A stretch of DNA of 64,000 nucleotides from Chamaecyparis obtusa (Eukaryota > Streptophyta > Pinopsida > Cupressales > Cupressaceae). Made by a program: the position numbers and the translations under genes. Positions 10,145-21,412 of this stretch are shown piece by piece. The stretch spans positions 436,501 through 500,500 of the forward strand of contig BSBK01008428.1 of the NCBI GenBank assembly GCA_027943335.1, in the 5' to 3' direction. Numbering within the stretch: position 1 is the stretch's first letter; every line of letters starts with the position of its first letter. Below the pieces are notes generated by a model. That model made no database searches. It worked only from the letters and a program-made list of their open reading frames with translations, and was not told where the DNA came from.

Positions 10145-11746
10145 TCATCAATTGGTTATGTTTTCTTGTCAAACTTGAGTGCCTAATTTGAGGATCAAGC
10201 CCACCTTTCGATTCAAGTTTGGTCCTGCAAGGAAAAGAAACCAATATATCCCATCCTCGAGTTCCTCAAAGAGGTTTTCACCCTTGAATATGTCTTTTGT
10301 TTTTACTTGTTTTGGCTCTAACAATTCCATAATGTGGTTTTCAACATCAGAGCGCCTATTTATTTTTCTTTTAATTTTATGACTAAGATACTTGATATCA
10401 ACTTCAGTCATGTTGATACTGTCTTCATTGGTTGAGGATATTATAGGTTCAACAATGTTAAGGTAGAAAGAAAGAGCATAGTCATTATGGAATGTAAGGA
10501 CTTCATTGGATGTATAGGAGGGGTTCCAGTTTATCATCTTGGGATGGTGGAGTGAAAGAGAAGTGACAAGTTTAAGTGCATTCATGGTATAGTCGTCAAA
10601 TGCGCAAACAAGCAAGTCAAGACCTAAAGTGATCTCATCTAGAGATGTGTTCGAGTCCCTTCGAGACCTAATGTCGAAAGTAGAAGGTATGTTAACATCG
10701 ATGGAATCACACTTAGTTGTCCTAACACTAGACCCTTCACCTACTTTGAGAAGATTTTCAAATGTGTGTATTGTGTCTACATGCTTGTCAGAAGTTGCAT
10801 AAGATAGAGAATTGACCTCATACTCATGTGAGTCTGTAATGCTGGATATAGGAACTCCATCAACACTTGTTGTACCATCTAACTCACTATCATCTCTTGT
10901 AGCATTGATTTTATGTTGGCTTTGTTCTTGTTGGAACCATGTTTGAAAAGATGATGGCATGTAAAGTTCTTGTTGATAGTTAGAGTGATCTATTTGCATT
11001 TTCCTTAATCATTCATATGTCAAAGGAGTAACTAAGGTGGTGTCATCAGAATCACTATCAGTTTCAAGGTGTCTGAAATGCTGTGTCAAATCATCCTACT
11101 TTGTGAAGAGAACATCAAGATCTAGAGGAATAGGATAAGGAAAGGTATCTTCATCTGAACTATCCTTAGAATTCTCAGCTGAAACAATATCCCTAGATGC
11201 TGGTGGCCATTATGGTTCTAGTACAAATTTATTGATCCCTAAATGAAACGGGATTTTCTTGAAGCCTAGACCTATGGTGTCCTTTGTCCTTCATCTTGTG
11301 GCTTCAATTGGTTCAAGCAATCTATTATCATTCACCCCTATAGGGCCACTCCCTTTATAACTGAAACATTTCATGAGCTTGAAGCCTTCATTGTTTGGTT
11401 CATGTTCTATATCATGAGCAGGGGGTATTTGTCTAGATGTGTCTTTCCCTTTATAAACCCAAGTTTTAATAGCTCTTTTTTCATCCTCATCTTCTAATGG
11501 TGTTGTAGCCTATACAAAGGTGCCATCATAGACTACTTGAGAGGATATGATAGAAGGTTTCTTATTCTCAGAGGGTCTCCCATAGGAACATAGAGAGAGA
11601 GGCAATGCTATCATTGACAAAATAGGCTTCATCTAATATTATCCCATGCCTGAATCCCTAAGTTTTAGATTCTTTTCCATTTCTTTCAATTTGGCATCAA
11701 AAAATTTAATCGAATCTCTATTTGTTGGGACAAAAATATCGGTAGA
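10145..11746 (-). pseudogene. element A protease-RT linker region
   Basis: The stretch 10169-10999 is an open 276-codon piece, and 11000-11746 continues upstream in the same frame with scattered stops. It is acidic and serine-rich (ETDSDSDDTTLVT near 11060, SSDEDTFPYPIP near 11130) and shows no known fold. Its position between the protease end (11747) and RT is the usual Tat linker. A frame slip near 10180 puts the last part in another frame, which continues across the K insertion into the RT lead-in. Confidence 0.65.
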
Positions 11747-12024
11747 CTAAGTGAGCATATTGCAAGAATAACTTTTTTTGGTAGGTACAGCCACTTCTAC
11801 TCCATGGAATGAGAACTTTATGCATTGATGGTATGTTGAAGGAACCACTTGCATCTCATGGATCCACAGTCTTCCCAATAGTATGTTGTAGCTGAGAGAA
11901 ATATCCAATACTTGGCAGACAAGATTTCTCTCAATAGGACCAACCCTAATGGGTAACACAATCAAGCCCTTAGATTTTCACTCTTCTTCATCATAAGCTT
12001 TTATGGTAATCTTTTTACACACGT
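11747..12024 (-). pseudogene. element A protease, C-terminal half
   Basis: The piece reads LVCQVLDISLSYNILLGRLW, then EMQVVPSTYHQCIKFSFHG. The YN-LLGR-W-H...VPST-HQ-KF pattern is the conserved second half of Tat aspartic protease. The first half, with the active site, lies 11 kb to the right (23083-23150) because chromovirus complex B inserted within the domain. Frame continuity across the insert with one CTATA retained supports this. One internal stop lies near 11976. Confidence 0.82.
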
Positions 12025-12029
12025 CTATA
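12025..12029. repeat. target-site duplication CTATA, left copy
   Basis: CTATA precedes the 12030 LTR and recurs immediately after it (13704-13708) and after the far-right LTR (23083-23087). It marks a single 5-bp integration site in element A's protease. Confidence 0.85.
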
Positions 12030-13703
12030 TGATGTATGATAAACTCCAAGGCTAGTTTTCACTCCCTTCATGAGACTTCACTTGCCTCCTAGTATCCTAT
12101 CCCTTTATAGGATCTCCCAATATGCTTAGATCATTAACTAAGACCTATACCAACTCTATTATAAGAGTCAATCTATGAAAACTTCACCTTGAATGATTAG
12201 CACCTTAATTTTAGTTCACTTCACCTCACTCACTTAGAAGGCTCTAAGTGCCAAATCTCCATAAACTTGCTTCAACATTGCAGGGGTCTTCTCCATCATG
12301 AAAAATTTTGTATTCTTTCCCATTTGATCCATTTAGGAAGGATCTTGTATCATCTTCTTATCGGCTTCCATGATTCATCATGAATTGACTTTAAAAATAG
12401 GCCTACTCTAGTAGCCCTTACCAGTCACCTTCTACTATTTCTTGTAAAACTTTTCCAAAAAAATTTGAAAAAATAAGACTCTATTTGGATACCCTTTTGG
12501 AAGTTTTAAAACATTTACAAAGTTTCTAGGTCTGACAGTGACCGTATAGGGGGTTCCTATGAACTAGGACAAGAGGCCTAATAGGCCTAATTTCTAGGAC
12601 TGAATAGTGAAATTCATAGTAAACTTGTTCAAACCAAATCCTAAATGATTGGTATGACTTCTATTTGAATATAATGGATAGATATGATTTTCACCTTCAT
12701 GAAAATTTCTTGAAGCATTACGGATCTGTACAACCTTGCAATGTTTCTTCAATCTTTTTACCTCTAGACCTCTAATTGGGCTTCACAAACTCACCTAGGG
12801 CCTAGCATATTAAATATTTCCTCATGCTTTCAAGACTCCTAACTCCTAAAAATATATACAAAAATCAATCCTCTACCATTTCCATCTAACATGAATGTTT
12901 ATCCATGGTTAGATTTCATGGGGGAGCCATGACTCTCTAAACTACTCAAAACAAGCTAAAAATGGACTCCCTGAACTAGAACACCAAAAACTAGGACTTA
13001 GATGAATTCAAACCAACTTTATCTTCAAATGAAAAAGTATCCTAATAGTCAATAAAACCCTAATCAAGAATTATATTTAGCTTTTCAATCCATCCAATAG
13101 GACTTTCAACACAAAGTCTATGGATTTTAACTAAAAATTACTTGCATAGCTCTATACACTATCTCCAAAACTATTACAATGCATCAAAATACATGATATT
13201 TGAGTCTTCATTTACATTAGATATCTTTTTCCTTCATTTCAGGGCCTATTGGTTGAGCACCATCTCATATACTTTAGGGAATCAAAAGATACCCGAATGA
13301 CATGCAATCTTTTACAATAATTGCAAAGTTGATGACAACTTCTTTTGAACATTTGGCAACTTCCATATATGCCATGTTCCTATATTCTTGGGCTCCTAAC
13401 CTCCTATGTCTTGAAGACCCAAAGTCATTTACAACCTTATGGCATCTTTACAACAACAAGATGTGTTTAGAACACATTTAAGACTCTCACCTTAACTAAG
13501 CTCCTAACACTATTAAATTAAAATAAACAACTAACAAAGGCTATTATTGTGACCTTAGTCCTAGTGACTAATTCACCTATCCAACATATAAAATGACCTT
13601 CTAAGGTCTTAAAACAAATTATCTAACCTCTTGACTTGGCTAGAGTCAAGTACCATCCAAAAACACACTAACCAAGGAGGCTAGCCTAGGTGCTCCTGCA
13701 CCA
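12030..13703 (-). mobile_element. LTR1 of chromovirus B family, solo LTR (1,674 bp)
   Basis: The sequence starts TGATGTATGATAAACTCC and ends GGTGCTCCTGCACCA, a TG...CA LTR in either orientation. It matches LTR2 (15029-16701) and LTR3 (21413-23082) along its length with scattered substitutions. It is flanked on both sides by CTATA and by element A protease DNA, the structure of a solo LTR. No primer site or gag follows it. Orientation is inferred from LTR2 and LTR3. Confidence 0.9.
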
Positions 13704-14254
13704 CTATAGAGTCTTTTCCATAACCTAATTGGGTGAGAAAGTTAGCAGAGCATATATTGAGACTAGCACCATTATCAATGAGGACACGACGGACACACTT
13801 TTGGCCAATCATGACTTTAATATGCAGAGGATTATTGTCTGGATGGCTTAGTGAATGACCGTCTTCCTTGAAGAAAAATAGAAAATGAGGTGAGGTCAGG
13901 TCATTCACCATGGATTGAAACTGGTCGAGATCAAGATCTATTTGGACATTTGCCTCAATGAGGGCCATATCCAAAATCTACCTATGAGCAGGCAAGATCT
14001 TCAACAACTCAAAAATAGTGATTTGAGAATTGGTACATTGTAATTGGTCTAGGATATTGTAGTTAGCATTAGTAGGTGTGGGGACCAATTTTGAATTCTT
14101 GTTGGCAAGGCCAATAGCAGCTTTGTCTGCAAGTTATTTTGGTGAAGATGTAGAAGACTTGGGGCCTTTCAGAATGATCTTTGCATTAGATTGAGTGATA
14201 GCGTTCGCATAAAATTGAGACAATTTTAATTCAGAAGAATGAGACCTAGGGCCT
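13704..14254 (-). pseudogene. duplicated element A gag/protease segment
   Basis: This 551-bp stretch repeats 23083-23634 with roughly one difference in ten bases. It encodes the gag end and first half of the protease, with the active-site region VLIDNGASLNI and upstream NPLHIKVMIGQKC. It begins directly after the CTATA that follows LTR1. At about 14255 it switches abruptly into chromovirus B gag. The switch lies in GGGCCT followed by CACAATAGACC, with no long shared sequence. It is a product of rearrangement, not a separate gene. Confidence 0.85.
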
Positions 14255-14258
14255 CACA

Positions 14259-14992
14259 ATAGACCATTTGAGGCCATTCAAGTATCTTGCAAGCTTGATG
14301 CTCTCTTCTTCAACTACCTTGGACCTCAAACACAATTTTTAAAACTCCTCAGTATATGCTTGGACATCTAAATATTTTTGTCTAAGATTGTGTCTCCTCT
14401 TATGAAGTTGGACTTCATAATCATTAGGAAGGTAGGTTTGCTTCACCTTGGATACCATTCCCTTCCATGTCACAAAAGGATCTTTTCCATCCTTCTCTCT
14501 CTCCGTTTGCACAAACTTCCACCAAGTAAGAGCTGAACCTCTTAGCCTAGACTTGGCTACCAAAACTTTTTGTGCCTCAGAAATACCATCACATTCAAAA
14601 TGGTTCTCAATTCTATCAATCCAATCCACAACTGAATCTGGATCTATTTGTCCACTAAATAGTGGCACACCTTCCAAAGCTTTGTCACCCAATGCTTTCA
14701 ATGCTTTTAAGAATGGCTCTTCAAGAAGAATAGGGTTAGTTGTTGGTGATTCCTCCTCCAACTCTAATTCCTTCTCCCTTTCTTTAGCTTCTTCCTTTTG
14801 TTCAATCTTGTCCTTGACCTTATCTGCTTTGTCTTGGACTTCACCCAAGAGCTGCTCCATTTGAGCTAGTCTTTGCCTTAGCCATTTGTTATCCTCCTCT
14901 TGTTCCTCAACCTTCTTGGCTAATTCAGCATTAGTCACCATGGCTCTATCTAGTGTATTCTCTCCTACTAATTCAAAAGGCTGCAACATCAA
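14259..14992 (-). pseudogene. chromovirus B gag, truncated second copy
   Basis: An open 217-codon frame (14339-14992) encodes the gag N-terminus. A predicted coiled coil with KKVEEQEEDNKWLRQRLAQM is followed by a glutamate/lysine-rich segment and the retrotransposon gag domain (GVPLFSGQIDPDSVVDWIDR, then LTWWKFVQTEREKD). It is better preserved than the copy at 20446-21382, which has a frameshift. It follows the primer site and LTR2 in proper order but is truncated near 14255, where element A sequence takes over. Gag would form the particle core. Confidence 0.88.
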
Positions 14993-15013
14993 CCATAAGC
15001 CTGATCAATTCAA

Positions 15014-15025
15014 GCTCTGATACCA
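15014..15025 (-). other. primer binding site after LTR2
   Basis: The minus strand reads TGGTATCAGAGC, an initiator tRNA-Met site, three bases after the LTR2 end. LTR2 therefore serves as 5' LTR for the truncated gag on its left and as 3' LTR for the copy on its right. Confidence 0.9.
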
Positions 15026-15028
15026 ATA

Positions 15029-16701
15029 TGATGTATGATAAACTCCAAGGCTAGTTTTCACTCCCTCCAAGAGACTTCACTTGCCTCCTAGTATCCTATC
15101 CCTCTATAGGATCTCCCAATAGGCTTAGATAATTAACTAAGACCTATACCAACTCTATTATAAGATTCAATCTATGAAAACTTCACCTTGAATGATCGAC
15201 ACCTTAATTTTAGTTCACTTCACCTCACTCACTTAGAAGGCTCTAAGTACCAAATCTCCATAAACTTGATTCAAAATTTCATGGGTCTTCTCCATCATGA
15301 AAAAATTCTTATTCTTTCCCATTTGATCCATTTTGGAAGGATCTTGTATCATATTCTTATCATCTTCCATGATTCACCATGAATTGACCTTTAAAATAGG
15401 CCTACTCTAGTAGCCCTTACCAGTCACCTTTTGCTATTTCTTGTAAAACTTTTCCAAAAAACTTGAAAAACTAAGACTTGATTCAGATACCCTTTTGGAA
15501 GTTTCAAAACATTCACAAATTTTTTGGGTCTGACAGTGACCGTACAAGGGGTTCCTATAAACTAGGACAAGAGGCCTAATAGGCCTAATTTCTAGGACTG
15601 GACAGTGAACTTGATAGTAAACTTGTTCAAAAAAAATCCTAAATGATTGGTAGGAATTCTATCTAAATATAATTGATATATATGATGTTCACCTTCATGA
15701 AAAATTCCTCGAGCCGTACGGATCTGTACAACCTTGCAATGTTTCTTCAATCTTTTTACCTCTAGACCTCTAACCGGGCTTCACAAACTCGCCTAGGGCC
15801 TAGCATATTAAATAGTTCCTCATGCTTTCAAGACTCATAACTCCTAAAAATATATACAAAAATCACTCCTCTACTATTTCCATCTAACATGAATGTTTAT
15901 CCATGGTTAGATTTCATGGGGGAGCCATGACTCTCTAAACTGCTCAAAACAAGCTAAAAATGGACTCCCTGAACTAGAACACAAAAAACCAAGACTTAGA
16001 TGAATTCAACCAAACTTTCTCTTCAAATGAAAAAGTATCCTAATAGTCATTAGAACCCTAATAAATAATTCTATTTAGATTTTCAATCCATCCAATAGGA
16101 TTGTCAACACAAAGTCTCAGGATTTTCACTGAAAATTACTTGCAGAGCTCTATACACTATCTCCAAAACTATTACAATGCATCACAATACATGATGTTCA
16201 AGTCTTCATTTACATTAAATTCCTTTTTCCTTTATTTCTAGGCCTATTGGCCAAGCACCATCTCCTATACTTTAGGGAATCAAAACATACCCGAATGGCA
16301 TGTAATCTTTTGCAATAATTGCAAGGTTGATGACAACTTCTTTTGAACATTTGGCAACTTCCATATATGCCATGTTCCTATATTCTTAGGCTTATAACCT
16401 CCTATGTATCAAGGATCCAAATCCATTTAAAACCTTATGGAATCTTTACAACAAAAAGATGTGTTTAGAACACATTTAAGATTCTCACCTTAACTAAGCT
16501 CCTAATACTATTAAATTAAAATAAACAACTAACAAAGGCTACTATTTTGACCTTAGTCCTAGTGACTAATTCACCTAGACAACATATAAAATGACCTTCT
16601 AAGGTCTTAAAACAAATTATCTAACCTCTTGACTTTGCTAGAGTCAAGTACAAGCCAAAAACACACTAACCATGGAGGCTAGCCTAGGTGCTCCTGCACC
16701 A
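15029..16701 (-). mobile_element. LTR2 of chromovirus B (shared LTR)
   Basis: It is 1,673 bp with the same TG...CA ends as LTR1 and LTR3. On its left is a primer site followed by gag. On its right is the 3' end of another internal region with a polypurine-like run (GGGAAGGATGG on the minus strand, 16702-16712). One LTR between two internal regions implies a tandem LTR-int-LTR-int-LTR array formed by recombination between LTRs. Confidence 0.9.
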
Positions 16702-16956
16702 TCCTTCCCAAAAATAAGAACTTCAATCCATCCTTGGATTGATGATGGTAGGATCAATGCCCATCCTTTTAAACTCTAATTCTTTGACCCAAATTGCATC
16801 AGTAGCACTCTACCCATACCTCTAAATGAGGTGTTCCTTATATTCCTTGATTCTAGTCTTTTTATAGACCCTGGTGTCTAGTACACTATCTGGTCCTATA
16901 TCTGTAGTAGGAGGGAGTTGTAAGTCTTCTACATCCCTAATAACTTCATGTATGGT
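16702..16956 (-). pseudogene. chromovirus B chromodomain remnant and 3' end
   Basis: Past the integrase a frame reads DSVLDTRVYKKTRIKEYKEH, then a stop, then ATDAIWVKELEF. This follows the pattern of a retrotransposon chromodomain (LDxR-V...RG-EYLVKWKG...ATW--EEEL) including the conserved tryptophan. Chromodomains direct chromovirus integration to particular chromatin. In this copy the central LVKW core is lost and stops are present, so the call rests on spacing and flanking residues. Confidence 0.6.
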
Positions 16957-18210
16957 CTAGTTCATGTCTTCTTGTGGTCCCTTATAATGGACAAGGTCTA
17001 CAACATTAACAATATTGGATAGTCCACTGTCCTCCGGCAAGTCTAATTTGTAAGCATTGTCACCATATCTTGCTAAGATAGGACAAGGTCCTATCCTCCT
17101 CATTTGAAGCTTGTGAGGTACTTCTTTATGCAATCTTGACTTGTTTAGATGCACCATGACAAGAATACCAACATTGAACTCAACTATCCTTCTACCTTCA
17201 TCCACCTTTGCTTTGTGTTTGTTGGTGTTGTCTACTAATGTCTTCCTCATTGTTTCATGAACCTCTTTCATAGCAAATGCAAAATCATCCACATATCCAC
17301 TTGCTTTGACTCCATCTTTCAAATCTCTCAACTCATAGACACCCCTTGGATGTAGTCCATAAACTACCTCAAATGGAATCTTCCCTATGGATCTATTTAT
17401 GGTGTCATTATAGGCATATTCAGCTTGCCCAATCAATTTCTCCCATTTCTAACCGTACTCTTTAGTCAAGCATCTTAGAAGATTCCCAAGGCTTCTATTA
17501 ACAACCTCAATTTGACCATCAGTTTGGGGATGGTAAGTTGATCCAAAAGATAAGTTGGTGCCCAATCTCTGCCAAAGAGTCTTCCAAAAATGACTCATAA
17601 ACTTAGTATCCCTATCTGACACAATGCTGATGGGTAACCCATGGATTCTCACTATTTCCTTGAAGAATAGGGATGCTATTTGACTTGCATCATTTGTGGT
17701 CTTGCATGGCACAAAGTGATCCATCTTACTGAACCTATCCACAATCACATATACACTATCCATGCCTTGTCTAGTCTTGGGTAACCCAACTAAAAATTCC
17801 CTGCTTAAGCATTCCCATGGCCTAGTAGGAATAGGTAGTGGTTGATAAAGACCTGCATTAGTAGAAGTGCCCTTGGCCTTTTGACATACAACACAACTTT
17901 CCACATACCTCCTAACATCAAGATTCATTCTAGGCCAATAATAAAACCTTGAAACAAGGTCTTGAGTCTTAGTGATCCCTAAGTGACCACTCAAAGCACC
18001 ATTATCTTTTTCTTGAATCAAATTATCTCTAATAGAGCCTCTAGGAACACATAATTGATTCCCTTTTAACAATAGATCACTTTGCAAAGTATATTCAGCA
18101 TATTTACTATGAAAATGATTCTTGTATTCAGCACATACCTTGTAAATGTCAGCAAAGTCCTCATCATCTACATATAGATCCTTGAAATGATCTATCCCCA
18201 TGCTTTTCAA
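16957..18210 (-). pseudogene. chromovirus B integrase (nearly complete)
   Basis: Two pieces in the same frame are separated by one stop near 17447. The zinc-binding domain shows GHLGITKTQDLVSRFYYWP and CVVCQKAK. The core shows VYVIVDRFSKMDHFVP (first Asp), GLPISIVSDRDTKF (second Asp) and STYHPQTDGQIEVVNR (catalytic Glu), so the D,D-E triad is present. The C-terminal domain ends GPCPILARYGDNAYKLDLPE, a GPY/F-type module. The protein joins the cDNA to host DNA. Apart from the stop it looks near-functional, much better kept than element A. Confidence 0.92.
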
Positions 18211-18756
18211 CTAAATTTCTTGGAGTGTGAGGGCTCTTCTTGACAATGCATTAGCCACCTTGTTTAGAACACCCTTCTTGTGCTTGATATTGAAGGTGTA
18301 AGCTTGTAGGTACTCAACCCACTTCATGTGCTTGTGACTCAACTTCTCTTATGAATTGAGGAAACTAAGTGCTTGATTGTTTGAATACACAATGAATTCC
18401 TTAGGAAGCAAGTAATGCCTCCACTTTCTTAGAGCTTGGACCAAAGTATATAACTCAAGATCATATGAGGAGTATTTCTTCTTAGCCTCACTCAACTTTT
18501 CAGAATTGAAAGCCATCGGTCTTCCTTCTTGGCTTAGAATAGCCCCAATTGCTACATTGCTAGCATCACACTCAATGGTGAATAGCTTCTCAAAGCTTGG
18601 AAGCACTAAAATAGGTTGGGTAGCTATCTTCTCCTTCAAAAACTCAAAGCTCTTGTTAGCATCCTCATTCCAAACAAACTTGGTTTTCATTCCTCCTTTG
18701 ATTGTATCCAACATTGGAGCACAAATTGCACTAAATTGTCTTAAGAACTTTCTATA
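18211..18756 (-). pseudogene. chromovirus B RNase H
   Basis: The translation has [37 protein letters not shown] (catalytic Asp region), [20 protein letters not shown] and [12 protein letters not shown], a standard gypsy RNase H. The last motif is normally TDNQAL, so one aspartate appears changed to Asn. Stops lie near 18346 and 18754, and the frame is shared with RT and integrase. Confidence 0.9.
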
Positions 18757-19683
18757 TTATTGTGCAAGGCCATGAAAACTTCTTACCTTTGTTGCTATCC
18801 TTGGAGTAGGCCAGTTTATGATAGCCTCTACTTTAATTTTATCCATTTTCAGATTGCCATGTGATAAGACAAACCCAAGGTACACTAGCTCTATTTTGAT
18901 GAATTCACACTTTTCCAAGTTGATCATCAACTTCTCCTCATGTAGCTTCTTGAAAAAAACATCAAGATGTTCCAAATGCTCACTCCTTGTCTTGCTAAAA
19001 ATCATTATATCATCTAGATATACAACTACAAACTTGCCTATGTATTCCTTGAGAACTTCATTCATGAGCCCCATGAATGTGGAGGGGGAATTTGACAAAC
19101 CAAATGGCATGACAAGCCATTCATATAGCCCTTCATTGGTCTTGAAGGCTGTCTTCCATTCATCTCCTTCATGGATTCTTATTTGGTGATAGCTACTCTT
19201 CAAGTCTATCTTACTATAGTACTTTTCTTCACCTAAATAGTCCATTAAGTCTTCAATCCTAGGGATAGGAAACATATACCTTATGGTTATCCTATTGATA
19301 GCCCTTGAGTCAGTACATAGCAACCAAGTTCCTCCTTTCTTAGGTGCAAGTATGGTGGGTATAGCATATGGACTAATACTCTTCCTAATTAGGCCTTGGT
19401 CTAAGAGCTCTTGTATTTGCCTTGCTATTTCCTCATTTTGTTGAGGAGTCATCTTGTAAGTAGCTTTATTAGGTAGGGTTGCTCCTGGGATAAGGTCTAT
19501 CCTATGGCTTATGGCTCTTTTAGGGGGTAAGGTTGATGGTTTTCCATCACTTACAATGCCTTGGTAAGTCTTCAACATACCTTGAATCTCCTTTGGTAAC
19601 TCTATCTTCTTAGTCACCTTGCCTTCATCTCCTTCTCTTGGTTTCAACACCAATACATAGCCTATGCCTTCACTCTCTATCAT
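18757..19683 (-). pseudogene. chromovirus B reverse transcriptase (open 308-codon piece)
   Basis: This is an almost complete RT palm and fingers. Order: LLDQGLIRKSISPYAIPTIL, LCTDSRAINRITIRYMFPIP, YYSKIDLKSSYHQIRIHEGD, LYEWLVMPFGLSNSPSTFM, and FVVVYLDDIMIFSK with the Y-L-D-D active site. These are typical of the chromovirus branch (CRM/Reina/Galadriel-like), which fits the chromodomain remnant downstream. No frameshift in the piece. A stop follows immediately in the RT-RNase H connection. Confidence 0.95.
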
Positions 19684-19893
19684 GGTTTATAGGAACTCTT
19701 TTTCACCTACCATAAGAACATTTGGACCTATTGTCTTCACTTGAGAATCCTCCAACAATGACTAAATTTTGAAGGTTACATTGTCTTTCTTGAAAGAATA
19801 GGAATTCTTTCCTCCATCATGCATGGCTTGGTGGTCAAATTTCCAAGGTCTACCTAGGATAAAATGGCATGCATCCATAGGAAATACATCACA

Positions 19894-20181
19894 TTAAACT
19901 TTATCTTTGTACCTTCCAATGGAGAACTCCACCCATGCTTGCTCATTCACTAACAGATGTTGACCCTTATTGAGCCAAGTGACCTTGTATGGACTGGTGT
20001 GGGGTATCCTTGCCAACTTCAACTTGTTGAATGCCTCCTCTAACACAATATTGTCAGTAGAGCCTAAATCTATAATGACCCTACATACTTTCCCCATTAT
20101 CTTGAATTTGATTCTAATCAAAGATCTCCTTTGGCTTGGCTCCTCCTTCACCGGTTCTTTGATTAGAGTCCTCCTCATCAT
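19894..20181 (-). pseudogene. chromovirus B aspartic protease
   Basis: The core reads CRVIIDLGSTDNIVLEEAFN. The usual active site is D-S/T-G, but here it is D-L-G, which would probably abolish cleavage of the polyprotein. The following VEFSIGRYKDKV matches the conserved strand of chromovirus proteases. The frame is that of RT. Between 19684 and 19893 the frame continues with stops and includes a degraded HFILGRPW-type motif. Confidence 0.85.
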
Positions 20182-20301
20182 GAGGTTCTCTCCCTCTTCT
20201 GAATTTAGTGGAACTTTTGCATGCTTTTTTTTTGCATTGGACTCATCTTAAACTAAGTTAGTCCTCTTATCACCTCCTTGTGATGAACCACCTTTCTCTG
20301 G

Positions 20302-20343
20302 GCATCTATATGTAGGGTGCCCCATTTGATTGCAATGGTAGCA
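20302..20343 (-). pseudogene. chromovirus B gag zinc knuckle
   Basis: The minus strand encodes CYHCNQMGHPTYRC, a perfect CX2CX4HX4C zinc knuckle, normally used to bind the genomic RNA during packaging. It lies between the gag domain (20446 and up) and the protease, in a basic glycine/serine-rich context. Confidence 0.88.
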
Positions 20344-20445
20344 CTTCATATTGGAAAAGTAATTGCCTCTTCCTCCTTTTCCACCACTCCTTCCTCTAGA
20401 GCTAGAAGCTCTTACTCTACCACCTCTACTTGAGCTTCCTTCTTG

Positions 20446-21388
20446 CTACTCACTAAATTTTATCTCACCTTGAGCTCTTGAATCAGAACTTCTTCCACCA
20501 TAGCCACCTCTTTGACCTCTACTATCCTTGATCTTGGCTTTACCCTTAGAGGTTTCTTGCTTTCTCTTGCTCTTCTCCTCTATCTTCAAGGCCATTTGGT
20601 AGAATTTCCTAATGGATTTTAAGTTCACTAGACTCATCTCCTCTTGAATAGACCATTTGAGGCCATTCAAGTATCTTGCAAGCTTTCTCTCTTCTTCAAC
20701 TACCTTGGACCTCAAACACAATTTTTGAAACTCCTCAGTATATGCTTGGACATCTAAATATTTTTATCTAAGATTGTGTCTCCTCCTATGAAGTTGGACT
20801 TCATAATCATTAGGAAGGTAGGTTTTCTTCACCTTGGATACCATGCCCTTCCATGTCACAATAGGACCTTTTCCATCCTTCTCTCTCTTGGTTTGCACAA
20901 ACTTCCACCAAGTAAGAACTGAACCTCAGCCTAGACTTGGCTACCAAAAATTTTTGTGCCTTAGAGATACCATCACATTCAAAATGGTTCTCAATGCTAT
21001 CAATCCAATCCACAACTAAATCTGGATCCATTTATCCACTAAATAGTGGCACACCTTCCAAAGCTTTGCCACTCAATGCTTTTAATTCTTTTAAGAATGG
21101 CTCTTCAGGAAGAGCAGGGTCAAGTGTTGGTGTTTCCTCCTCCAACTCTAATTCCTTCTCCCTTGCTTTAGCTTCTTCCTTTTGGTCAATCTTGTCCTTG
21201 ACCTTATCTACTTTGTCTTGGACTTTACCCAAGAGCTGCTCCATTTGAGCTAGTCTTTGCCTTAGCAATTTGTTATCCTCCTCTTGTTCTTCAACCTTCT
21301 TGGCTAATTTATAATTAGTCACCATGGCTCTATATGGTGTATTCTCTCCTACTAATTTAGAAGGCTGCAACATCAACCACAAGCCTGA
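20446..21388 (-). pseudogene. chromovirus B gag (frameshifted)
   Basis: The N-terminal coiled coil (KKVEEQEEDNKLLRQRLAQM) lies at 21032-21382. The gag domain (VVDWIDSIENHFECDGISKA) follows at 20810-21031. The C-terminal part, rich in basic residues (KIEEKSKRKQETSKGKAK), is at 20446-20721. The first two pieces share a frame separated by a stop; the third is in another frame, so at least one frameshift lies near 20750-20900. The better copy at 14339-14992 shows the ancestral reading. Confidence 0.88.
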
Positions 21389-21397
21389 TCAATTCAA

Positions 21398-21409
21398 GCT
21401 CTGATACCA
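21398..21409 (-). other. primer binding site after LTR3
   Basis: TGGTATCAGAGC on the minus strand, three bases from the LTR3 end, is an initiator tRNA-Met site. It fixes LTR3 as the 5' LTR of the complete chromovirus B copy. Confidence 0.9.
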
Positions 21410-21412
21410 ATA

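Noticed and set aside
14448..14864. 138-codon plus-strand Ser-rich frame
   Set aside because: Antisense of the intact chromovirus gag fragment.
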